Shown here piece after piece: positions 22,426 through 31,336 of a stretch of 64,000 nt of DNA (position 1 is the stretch's first letter; each line of letters starts with the position of its first letter). Source of the DNA: Takakia lepidozioides (taxonomy: Eukaryota; Streptophyta; Takakiopsida; Takakiales; Takakiaceae); the NCBI GenBank assembly GCA_030704615.1, contig CM060733.1, positions 9,298,001 to 9,362,000 on the forward strand, read 5' to 3'. The notes below the pieces were generated by a model, which was given only the letters and a program-made list of their open reading frames with translations, had not been told where the DNA came from and ran no database searches. The translations under genes were made by a program, and so were the position numbers.

Positions 22426-23712
22426 ATGGCTCACGCATCTAGCAGGTAATGTTCTCGTTTACGCATGTGGTTTGATGTCATTCTCTCTTGCTTGCTTGTC
22501 ATTCTCTCATTCTCTCTTTGTTCTGTTTGTTGATTTGATTTTCTTTTTGTTTTGCTGTTGTTTTTGTTGGTCAGCATTGCCCACGTCGCTGTTGGTTTGC
22601 TTCTCTTCCTCACTCGCTTTCGTTCCAAAGGTTATAGAGCACCATTTGATTCTTGCATGTCATGTTTCGTGAGTGTGCTGTCTTGTCTGATGCGGAGCAT
22701 CTCTTTTCAATTCATGTGGTTCCAAAGCTGTTTCAATTAGTTTGAATTGATTAAAGTTGTTTAGGTGTTTCAATGCATTGTTGCTTCTCTGCTGGTGGTT
22801 GGTATGGGTGGTTTGTGGTCCTGGTTTACTGGTGCTGCTGGATTATTAGGGTTATGGATTAGGGTTATGGCGGGTTAGGATCATGGTTTTTAGTGATTGT
22901 TTTTCCGAATTTCCGATATTTGATAACGGGTTTTTCTTCAGGGCTAGGCAACTCTAGTAGACTAGTCTCCGTAGACCACTAGACCTCTACTAGACCTCCA
23001 TAAACTCCGACAGGACAAACCACACGAACCTCGCCTGCCCAGTGGAGATTCCTGCGTGTTACTATGCCAAGGCACAACATAAGGATGTATTGAGATAGAC
23101 TTATGTAGGTTCCTCCCCTGCGTTGATTTTTTGTTCTGTCAGTATAAAAAGAACGGACGTAGGAGTGCACACGGTGGCCAAAGATGGTTCTGAGACCATC
23201 GTCGACATCTGTAAGAGGCCAAGGAGACAGAATCCAGTAAGCATCAACGAAGCAGAAAACCAAGATGAATCACTGGTTGTATCGAAAACAAAAACCTTCA
23301 AGAAGAGATCTGAGAATCAAATATCAGATGTGGGATTTGACGTGCGAACCTTCATAAATCCGGGCACTAACGAACAATGTTCGAGGGAGTTATTCGACGG
23401 GAGACAACGGAGGAAACAGAGGAAGATAAAGATGAAAGTGATGACTGTAATCTTCAGTCTGATTCAGATAATGACATTTCTGTAGGAGATAGTGAACAGT
23501 ACCCGGGATCCGTCCTTCCGTCCTCTCCAGGATACAGTCCTCACTCTCCTCAGTATGCAGTCCTTGTAAATTCTCCAGAATATATCCCTGCAGATTCTCC
23601 TCAGTACGTCCCTGGAGATTCTCCAAAATACATCTCTGGAGATTCTTCGACATATACACCTAGAGAGTACTCCCCTGAAACCTTGAGGATGATTCGAGAG
23701 AGCCTCCTGTAG
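22426..23712 (+). CDS. Element protein with RNA polymerase II CTD-like Tyr-Ser-Pro repeats
   Basis: Exon 1 is 22,426-22,445 (MAHASS, donor AG|GTAATG). The intron ends at an acceptor TTCTGTCAG and exon 2 starts at 23,143, joining in frame (AG+T = Ser). Exon 2 first reads a basic stretch (SIKRTDVGVHTVAKDGSE, KRPRRQNPVS). A one-base frame change between about 23,360 and 23,420 leads into an acidic region (EETEEDKDESDD). Then 23,521-23,688 encodes SPG-YSPHSPQ-YAVLVNSPE-YIPADSPQ-YVPGDSPK-YISGDSST-YTPREYSP, with TAG at 23,710. The first unit fits the CTD heptad YSPTSPS at the conserved positions; later units are octads of the form Y-x-P-x-x-S-P-x. An AATAAA lies near 23,851. The family is unknown, and the frameshift means it may be decaying. 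Confidence 0.5.
23026..23051. repeat. Dispersed palindrome copy 5
   Basis: Two mismatches left, one right. Inside intron 1 of the CTD-like gene. Confidence 0.75.
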
Positions 23713-23940
23713 TTATTGTAGATACAAGAAAATGAAAAGATGAAACTCATCTTACAAAAGAATATCGATTTCTTGTAGAAATTATATATTCGTTATAGGA
23801 ACAATTTTGAGACCGGATGATGTATGGAATGGCGAGACAAGCCTTCTCTGAATAAATGTATTATTCTTCTTATAAGTGAAATCGTTTTCTCCTCCTGAAT
23901 TGAACTTTTTTATCTGTCAGCTATGAGCGTATGAATTGTT

Positions 23941-23966
23941 GAACCTCCACTGGACAGTGGAGGTTA
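23941..23966. repeat. Dispersed palindrome copy 6 (perfect)
   Basis: Perfect 11-bp arms AACCTCCACTG / CAGTGGAGGTT with spacer GA, about 230 bp after the CTD-like stop codon. Confidence 0.9.
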
Positions 23967-24130
23967 CTGTCCTGGGAATCTTGTATGGTTGTCATGATAT
24001 GTGTCTGAGGACCGAGGTGGTTTGTTCTGTGGACAACAACATTACCCTGAGGGATTGTATTGTTGGAATGTGCAAACTTACATGCTTGTTAGGTCGATAT
24101 CATTTCTGACCTTATTCAATTCTGTCGCAG

Positions 24131-24382
24131 GAACTTGTGCAAGATGTAAATGACGACAATCTTAAGAAGTACTACACTGACTGGCCCTCAAAGATTATAT
24201 GGTCAAAGGATCTGATGAGGCTCGTGAAGCTATCTAAGCTCCTAAACGACCCGAATAAGGCGCATAGATTTGACACAACATTTCTCGAGAAAGTTGCACA
24301 TGCCCGTAATTTCTTCGAGCTGAGGGGGAGGCCGAAAAAGTACAACGATCACACAACGAAGGCGGAGACTAGACAATGGAAG
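24131..24382 (+). CDS. Orphan exon, 84 codons
   Basis: Bounded by a good acceptor (AATTCTGTCGCAG) and donor (TGGAAG|GTAAAT) and open throughout. It encodes a basic, helix-rich stretch with NDDNLKKYYTDWPSKIIW, SKDLMRLVKLSKLL and RNFFELRGRPKKYNDH. The RGRPKK core recalls an AT-hook (GRP), but one motif is not enough to assign DNA binding. It has no recognised family and no clear upstream partner exon in phase 0. Confidence 0.4.
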
Positions 24383-25023
24383 GTAAATGATTCATTGTGT
24401 TTTCCGTTCCTTTTGCTAGAGAACCAAAATATTCTCAAGCTTGGATTTAATGTGACAAACGGAGACCGCATTACGAAGCAGGAGACAGTACAAAAATAGC
24501 TTCATAAGGGAGGGTGCTACAATGAACGAGCGGAATGGTTCAGCATTCGGAAATTTGACATGATGGGGTCTTTTGTAATGTGTCTTGTTTGGTAATGAGG
24601 TGCTTGTCCAGTTCTTATTTTCCCAATCTATTTATGTTCTCCACCTGTAACAGTTCCGCAAAAATACTTGAAACATCATATGCTCATGAAAACGTGATGT
24701 TGCGGAGAACGCTTCCAAAACTTTTCATGCTCATTGGGTTTTTCAAGGATTTTCTAGGTACACTCTTGGAACTGTTCCTGGTGGAGAACATGAACAGATT
24801 GGACAAATTTGACTTGGAGGAGCACCGCATTCCGAAGCAGGAGACACTACAGAAAGAGCTTCAAATTACAATGCACAACAAGATGGACGGAGATGAATTC
24901 ACAATCGAATCATCACTTGGTGTATAGTATAATTGACAAGATAATTGTGACTATTGTTTCATCTCAAGATTAATATCAAATATTGAATGAAATTTCTAAC
25001 TTTGGCCCTGATATTTTTTGTAG

Positions 25024-26379
25024 GAATTTATGCAAGCATGTCAACTCATACTGGAGATGAGTAGCGTGAAGGAGGCCATGGTTCTGGTTCTCTGTGACGA
25101 AGACGTATGGAACCTGTGGGAGGAGGTTTTCAAACAGTGGGAACAAGGGAAGCTTATTGATATTTTCGGGATTCAGTGCAAGGGTGAACAGCTACCGCTG
25201 AATAAAACCGCTATCGCGAAACTGCAAGGACTTAATAGCAGGCAGTTGAAAAGAGTGGCGGAGAAAATCCTGAACAGAGACATTTGCATTCGGGGAATGA
25301 AATTCAAGGGCGCGGACAAATCCAGAAACACAATGAGCGCGTATATTGACCAAATGAAATTGCGACGGTTTATTATCGACGATGTAATAGAAGTCTTAGG
25401 GTGGTCTCGGAGGAGCAAACAGAACCCGGAACCGTATACCAAACAGGAGTGGCGTGATGTTAAAAAAAAATACAACTTCAACAAAGCTGAGTTTGAAACA
25501 TTTCGAGATAGGCTTGGGAACGACTACATTGTTAGCAAACAGAAGATGAATATGGAGACGCAGCCAATGACTGCTGTCTTCAAGAAGTATGTCTTGTCGT
25601 GCAAGTAGACCTTCGAGGATAACCAGAATGCCCTGGCGATTCTACGCACGAGCTTCAGGTCCCATTACACACAGCTCGGGGGGAACCAGAAATTTGCTGA
25701 CGCCGGATCACGGTTGGGACTTGCACCAAAGATTTGGTTCGACGACATATCCATGGTGTTCGTCAATACAGTTTGTGATGATGACTCTGTTGTCTTCGAG
25801 ACAAAGGACTACTCAAATATCTTGGATGCTTTTGTGGCTCGGCAGCTCATGTCCAGTGCTTTTGTGTTTTTCTCCACACAAGAATCATCGGGAAATCTTG
25901 TGTCATACATCCGGAATGGCCCTGGATCAAAATCGTTTATTATCCGACAGGGTTATTACATTCCCGACGAGTTTGAATCATCTTACAAGAGCTGCACGAC
26001 TATATTCTCCCGGACGGTCCTCTGCCTCGACTATGTATTTCCGGCAACAGCTGAGGAGATGGTGAATCCGGATGACCACATTCAAACTGTTTTGTTATCG
26101 CCGGACCCAATTAATCCCGTTATCCAAGGACCAGATGTAGACCCGACCTCGCAGGAGATGGAGTGCAAGACTTACAATCATGAGCTGAGGCCGGACACCT
26201 ACGATCACCTGGTTTTTTTTTTTTTGCAGGGACGGGATGTCTTGTGTGAACATTTTCGGAGGACTGGCAATGACATACGTTATGCCTGTAAGCGGATTCT
26301 GCATCTTGGAATTGTCTGTGTTTTCAGTTTTCCGGATTTAACTCTCGTATTATTGACGTTGTCGGAAAAGCGTGTTTAA
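25024..26379 (+). CDS. Orphan element protein, about 450 codons with one in-frame TAG
   Basis: A frame opens at an acceptor (TTTTTTGTAG) and continues 1.36 kb, broken only by TAG at 25,606-25,608; reading past it, composition and style do not change (VLSCK, then TFEDNQNALAILRTSF). Segments include WNLWEEVFKQWEQGKL, LNSRQLKRVAEKIL, EVLGWSRRSKQNPEP, WFDDISMVFVNTVCDDD, SNILDAFVARQLMSSAF and GNDIRYACKRILHLG. The first part is charged and helical, the second more globular. A T-run plus CAG at 26,215-26,230 could mark a retained intron border. I recognise no family. Palindrome copy 7 starts 26 bases after the stop. Confidence 0.45.
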
Positions 26380-26404
26380 CCTGTGTCTGATTGTTCCATT
26401 TTCT

Positions 26405-26430
26405 TAACCTCCACTGGGCAGTGGAGGTTC
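26405..26430. repeat. Dispersed palindrome copy 7 (perfect)
   Basis: Perfect arms with spacer GG, 26 bases downstream of the preceding stop codon and upstream of the acceptor at 26,582. Confidence 0.9.
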
Positions 26431-26582
26431 ATGTTATTGGAGTTGTGGGTGTTTTGGGTGTTTGTTATTCTGCAGATTGGTGTGTTTGGTAGTTGTCTCA
26501 AAAGAAAGCCTAACCCTTTCAATCTATCGATGGTTGGTGTTCGTCGGATTTATTTTGATATCATTGTTTGGTTTCATTGCAG

Positions 26583-27189
26583 GAAAGAAATATTTGTGTG
26601 CTCGACATAAACTTTGTAACAAAAAAGAAATTTTGTAGAAGCAAGGTGGAGGCCTATTTCAGGACCCTCCAGATTGACAATCATACTATCGCAGGAGACG
26701 GAGATGACGGAGACTCACTGCAGGATGACGAAGTGGACGAAGAAGATGATGACGAAGGACACGACAAGGATCAGGACGAGGAAATGGAGGAGAAACAAGA
26801 AGAGGAGGAGGAGGAGAAAGACGAAGATGAGAACATGGAAATCGTCAACGGAGTCCAGGGGGCAGATGCGGCTAATGTTGGAAAGGGAAAGAGAGGGCCA
26901 GGAAATTTCACGGTTGGATAATCTAGGTAGTACTCCAAATACCCAAGAACGCGTTGCGCCACAAGATGTACACAATCTGGACAGCTCTTCCTCCAGTTCC
27001 GATAACACCACAAATAAGAATCCAGCTTCTCCAGGCGGACAAGAAGCGACATCGACGGAGTTAGTTGAAACCCTCGGTCAAGGGTTCACACATGTGGAAG
27101 GTGACGAGCCATTGATTATGTCACCGGACCCCGTTAACAATCGTCGTGAGCTGGTGTCCCAGAATGTCACCCAGGATCTGGTTCTGGAT
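26583..27189 (+). CDS. Acidic low-complexity protein exon
   Basis: Opens after acceptor TTTCATTGCAG. It reads NICVLDINFVTKKKF, then a strongly acidic block (26,700-26,840: DGDDGDSLQDDEVDEEDDD and many Glu), then GKGKRGPG. A one-base shift near 26,900 continues the open sequence as STPNTQERVAPQDVHNLD, SSSSSSDN, PLIMSPDPVNN, to a donor GAT|GTAGGT at 27,189. Acidic tracts of this kind occur in chromatin and transcription proteins, but no family is recognised. Confidence 0.4.
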
Positions 27190-27455
27190 GTAGGTAACAA
27201 CTGACAATTAGTGAAAGTTTATTCGTACATACTTCTGAATACAATATGACAATATTGTAACTATACATACTTGTGAGTGGAATAATCCAAATGTTATTTC
27301 CATATGACAATATTGTAATTATATATAATCCCAATGTATTTCCCATATCCGTCTTTCTGGACTTCCGAATAAAACATATTTTCACCCGGATACATATTTC
27401 CGTTCGCACACCTTTGTGGACAGCCACTAACCGATTTGAATAACTTTTCTTGTAG

Positions 27456-27702
27456 ATCCAAGAATCCAATTCGAAGGAAATGACACACACAAGAAAAAGA
27501 TCAAAGGACACTCAAACGGTGAAGAGACACGTTGATCTGACAGTGAGGGCCAGGTCACTTGAGCCGGTTCCGCAAGTAACCTCCACTATCCAGTCGACGT
27601 TGCCATCAAGGGATGCAGGGATTGAGTCGGAGAATCCTCCTACTCGCGTGGAACGAGAAGAGACAGAGCACCACAATCACGTAACAACATATCCCGATTC
27701 AG
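27456..27702 (+). CDS. Duplicated exon, copy A (contains a palindrome)
   Basis: Acceptor TTTTCTTGTAG, donor TCAG|GTAAAA. Encodes IQESNSKEMTHTRKRSKDTQ, then VKRHVDLTVRARSLEPVPQ and VTSTIQSTLPS. The last segment is translated from palindrome copy 8 (27,577-27,602), so here the palindrome is coding sequence. Its sister exon lies 390 bp downstream. Confidence 0.5.
27577..27602. repeat. Dispersed palindrome copy 8 (in an exon)
   Basis: About two mismatches per arm. Translated as part of VTSTIQS. Confidence 0.7.
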
Positions 27703-27844
27703 GTAAAACATTGGTTTTTTTCTTATTACTCTTATTATTGGTCTTTCAGTCTAATCTTCGGTATTGCTCAATTCGATAATTTTGTCAGATCATTTTGGAC
27801 CACCATAGTCGTCATCCGTGGGATTTTTCATTAATTTCCTGTAG

Positions 27845-28027
27845 ATTCGTGAGACGACGTCTGAGGAGATCAAACACACGAGGACCGACTCTATCGACAC
27901 TAAGACGGAGAAGAGAAGAATGGATCGAACAATTACTGTCGCTCTATCTGAGCCGGTCATACAAATTACCTCCACTGGACAGTCGAGGTTGCCATCTGGC
28001 TCCACAGAGAAGGACGATAACATTTGA
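27845..28027 (+). CDS. Duplicated exon, copy B (contains a palindrome)
   Basis: Opens after acceptor TTTCCTGTAG and encodes IRETTSEEIKHTRTDSIDT, then TEKRRMDRTITVALSEPV and ITSTGQSRLPS, ending at TGA 28,025. It aligns along its length with copy A (IQE/IRE, HTR, SEP, TSTxQSxLPS), so it arose by tandem duplication. Both copies need phase 0 on entry while copy A leaves in phase 1, so they cannot simply be consecutive exons. They may be alternatives, or one may be dead. Confidence 0.5.
   Translation: MRETTSEEIKHTRTDSIDTKTEKRRMDRTITVALSEPVIQITSTGQSRLPSGSTEKDDNI
27966..27991. repeat. Dispersed palindrome copy 9 (in an exon)
   Basis: One mismatch in each arm. Translated as part of ITSTGQS. Confidence 0.8.
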
Positions 28028-28179
28028 CCTAGAGATGGGAAAGAGGAGGAGCAGCCTCCCCAGGGATCTCAGCAGCCCACTCCAAAAACGGTAATGATTT
28101 CAACTCCATTCTTCCGTTTGTCTACTTTGGGATTTTACTCAAATTGAAATTAATAATGAACTTTTATGTTATTCCACAG

Positions 28180-28977
28180 GACAACATGCATTACCCTCCA
28201 ATCGACTATTCCCTTTCTGTCAATCCAAACGATGTGCACTCCCTTCCTTGGGGACCGAACGGATGCCGGCCAAGATACTACGTCCTGGTTCTGGACATCG
28301 GTTACCTTTGTGAGGTTTTCCTAAAGGATGGAAAGAAAACACCTCCTGCCACCTAGCCTTGTATCTCCGCAGGGAAATTCAAGTTAGGTACGCGAAACGG
28401 TCTTGACGAATTCGTTAAGTGGGCCGTCAAAAAGTTTTCCGTTTGTTTTTGGAACATTGGACCTGAAATAAACGTCGAGACTATCGCCAAGGCCGTGTTC
28501 AGGAAGTACTATTCCCAGGTCAGAACTTACAGCAGTGAGAATTCCGTCATGCATAGATCGACATTCAACGAAAAATGGCCCAAAGCTCCCAAAAATCCCA
28601 TCTACTTTAAACGTCTTCACGACATTTTTGCTGAGGAAGACCCGACGGCTTACAAATCCAATACTCTCCTCATCGACACTGTAGACAATATGTACAAGTC
28701 CTATTTGAACCCGTTAGGACATACCATCTTCCTTCCAAAATATAAGGCGCGCGTGGACCCTGACAAAGATAAATTTCTACTGGAAGAGCTCAAGCCTCAC
28801 CTTAACATGTTCCGGTTATCGGGGATGGATGTCATGCCGTTCAACGACCTACATCCTTTCGACGTTTCGAAGGATTTCTTCGAGGACGACCCAACGGTTA
28901 AATTTCTTAGAGACTTTGATTATAGGTGGCAGAAGTTTCTTAGCAATCTCGAGTTGCGCCGCTGCATTGGGACATAA
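28180..28977 (+). CDS. FCP1/NIF-like HAD domain, copy B (catalytic residues altered, one in-frame TAG)
   Basis: Opens after acceptor TTATTCCACAG and runs to TAA 28,975. HAD landmarks: motif I position YYVLVLDIGYLCE (family DxDG or plant DxNG); motif II position SVCFWNIGPEIN, where the other copies have WSS; motif IV position SNTLLIDTVDNMYKSYLNP, where the active family has DD. A single TAG at 28,354 splits the frame but the domain continues unchanged in the same frame. With the first Asp of motif I kept but the motif II Ser and the DD pair lost, catalysis is unlikely. No CTD-phosphatase BRCT domain is present. Palindrome copy 10 starts 22 bases after the stop. Confidence 0.6.
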
Positions 28978-28998
28978 AATATTTTAACTGAGTTTGGT

Positions 28999-29024
28999 GA
29001 ACCTCGGCTGTCCAGTGGACGTTC
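28999..29024. repeat. Dispersed palindrome copy 10
   Basis: Two mismatches left, one right, spacer TC, between FCP1-like copies B and C. Confidence 0.75.
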
Positions 29025-29107
29025 TTGTTCACTTTCATGGTGTCGGTTTTTCCAATGCATTGTATTGTTCCCTTTTATCATCCTAAGTATGAATGACTCT
29101 CTGGCAG

Positions 29108-29835
29108 ATTGGAGCACCTGTTTCTCCTCCTGTGCAAGGGTTGCGTTTGATTATTTTTGATGTGAATGGAGTCTTGTGCAAAATCTTGAAACACCAAAAT
29201 AGCTACAATGTCCCCCGGTTTTCAGAATCGGACTACAGAATTCCAGCTCTTGTCGGATTCCGACTTGTCTTTAGACGGGAGAAATATCGCGAAGTGTGGA
29301 CAGAGTTGCACAAACACTACCGGTTAGGGATTTGGAGCTCTATGATGTACAAGAACTTGCAGCCCATCCTGGATTTTTTGCTTCGTGGTCTACCTCAACC
29401 GGCCTTCGTTATGTCTCAAGAGGATTGTATTTCATGCCCTACTTCGGTTCACCCTCAATTCAAATTAGGATTGGACCCTCCTCATTTGTTTTTGAAGCCA
29501 CTGGTCAAGGTCTGGCAGAGATTTGGTGGGCAATACACCAAGAGTAACACTTTGCTCATTGACGACACCGCCATGAAGTGTGTATTGAACCCGCCTCATG
29601 TCTTGTTCTCAAACCGTTCCAGACCGTTGAGACTGATGGTTGCTATCTTCTTAAGGTTCTTCAGACCTATTTGCTTGGAATGAGGAAATATCCTACTGTT
29701 TCAAGCTATCTTAGGAAGAAAATGATAGGGTTGAGTCTTTTTCCCAATGTTTCAAACGATCCCAAGTTTAGCCCACTCTGGGATTTTATTGAGGACAACG
29801 GTTTTAAGAGTCTCAAATATGATGCCTCAAAATAA
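29108..29835 (+). CDS. FCP1/NIF-like HAD domain, copy C
   Basis: Begins after acceptor CTCTGGCAG: GAPVSPPVQGLRLIIF, then motif I DVNGVLCK, motif II YRLGIWSSMMYKNLQ, motif III region KPLVKVWQRFGG, motif IV SNTLLIDDTAMKCVLNPPH. It keeps the first Asp, WSS and the IDD pair and so is the best preserved of the three rightward copies, though motif I has Asn for the second Asp as in copy A. A frame change near 29,600 moves the C-terminus (LLGMRKYPTVSSYLRKK, WDFIEDNGFKSLKYD) to another frame, ending at TAA 29,833. The members I remember of this HAD family dephosphorylate phosphoserine, classically on the polymerase II CTD; activity here is unproven. Confidence 0.65.
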
Positions 29836-30032
29836 ATTATTTTTGATCAATCCCATCTCACTCGAGCTATTGAATATCCTCATGGTTTCTCTTTTTCATT
29901 TCCTTGTAATCACACACGTGAAAGATATGGTACTCTCATTTTAACTCATTTTCAGTTGAATTCTTGACGCATATTCCGGGCAATCCCAAGACTCTGATAT
30001 AGACCTTCATACGGGGACAAAACTATATCTAG

Positions 30033-30058
30033 TGACCTCCACTGTTCAGTGGAGGTTC
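30033..30058. repeat. Dispersed palindrome copy 11
   Basis: One mismatch left, right arm perfect, spacer TT, between FCP1-like copy C and the next exon. Confidence 0.85.
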
Positions 30059-30101
30059 GCATTCGTGCATTCCCGGATTTATGATTATGTCTCTTTGGCA
30101 G

Positions 30102-30503
30102 GTTCAAGGAGATGCTGACAACGTCATCGGTTCCTCAAGTCCCCTAAAGGAACCCTCCGGATCAGCTGTGAGTCGGAGTATTGAAGGCTTTCCGAGGGTT
30201 CACGATGGTGCTCAAATTGAGGATGGATCCTCTGTCAGACCCTTGTCCTCTCGGGAAGCAGACGATACTCTTCTCCTCTCGGGTCTTCCTGGGGGTAAAG
30301 TCCAAGGTCCAGGTGAAGAACACAAATATCCCGGAGACTTTATCGACCTTTCCGAACATTCCTCACCCTCCCTGTTCAGTACGCAGGGTCTGGTCTATCC
30401 AACCGTCGGGGACTCAGCTACGGCTCCGCTGCACCTGCTTCCGTCTCTTCCTCGCATATCTCCCCAGCACGAGGGTTGGATAGCCCAAATCCGCAAGAGT
30501 CAG
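30102..30503 (+). CDS. Ser/Pro/Gly-rich exon, 134 codons
   Basis: Acceptor CTCTTTGGCAG, donor AGTCAG|GTGACT, open throughout. Encodes low-complexity sequence with ADNVIGSSSPLKEPSG, SSVRPLSSREADDTLLLSG, DFIDLSEHSSPSLFSTQG and LPSLPRISPQHEGW. It is probably disordered. No family. Confidence 0.4.
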
Positions 30504-30687
30504 GTGACTTAAACTCATTTCTCACTCCTTGCTCATTTTCCTAGTTTCACTTAGTTTGGGGTCTGATATTCATCTGTAGCTCCAGGTAAGAAAATCTGCA
30601 GATTATGACCTTCCTGTCAAACGACGTCTGCATTGGAATGTAGTTCCGAGGTAAATTATTCTTTCGTTGCGTTTTCATTCCATCCAG

Positions 30688-31014
30688 GATGTCGAGTGCT
30701 CAAGGGACAATTTTATGTGCTTGCCTGTTGTTGCCCCTCCACTTCTCCCCTCGTTCAATGACAACACATCTCCAACATCGACACAGCGTGACCCTGAACT
30801 GCTCGCACAATGTTCTGCACCAAAGAGGCGAAAAACACCCCCCGAACCATTTCTTTCCTCTGCAGGGAATCATTCCAAAAGACAAAAGGCTGACAAGAAA
30901 AAAAGAGCGGACTCCAAACACATGAGGACTCCCTCGGATGTTGTGGCGCCTCGTCAATCCAAGCCCGCGGGAATCCACTGTTCTTCTGCAAGACATTCCA
31001 ATAAGGCTTCAATG
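30688..31014 (+). CDS. Basic exon with nuclear-localisation-like signals, 109 codons
   Basis: Acceptor TTCCATCCAG, donor TCAATG|GTACAT. Encodes APKRRKTPPEP and, after a short spacer, HSKRQKADKKKRADSKHM, a bipartite type of nuclear localisation signal. The rest is Pro/Ser-rich. It is followed by a 27-base poly-T run (31,051-31,077) and then palindrome copy 12. Probably the same gene as FCP1-like copy D. Confidence 0.45.
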
Positions 31015-31147
31015 GTACATTTCAAAACAATTTCTCTACTTTCGTTTGCAGTTTTTTTTTTTTTTTTTTTTTTTTTTGTAATTTCTATACAAGCGAGTAT
31101 GGAGCCGCATAACTTCTTGAATGCGCCTCCCGACAAGGTGCGTCCAC

Positions 31148-31173
31148 TAACCTCCACTTGACAGCCGACGTTC
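31148..31173. repeat. Dispersed palindrome copy 12
   Basis: About one mismatch left and three right, between the NLS-type exon and FCP1-like copy D. Confidence 0.65.
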
Positions 31174-31336
31174 ATCTTTTCGTGATCTCGAACTCTTCGA
31201 TATATGGTCTACTCTTGGTCCTTTACAGTAGTCCATTGTCGGGATACTTATGTGTCCGAAAACGTAGAGGTCACTCTGAAACTAAGGAACACTACATTGT
31301 GTTGTTTCTGATGGCGGGAACACTTAAATTGCGCAG

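Noticed and set aside
26715-27052. Minus-strand Ser-rich frames opposite the acidic block
   Set aside because: They are the antisense of GAA/GAT-rich acidic codons and have no independent support.
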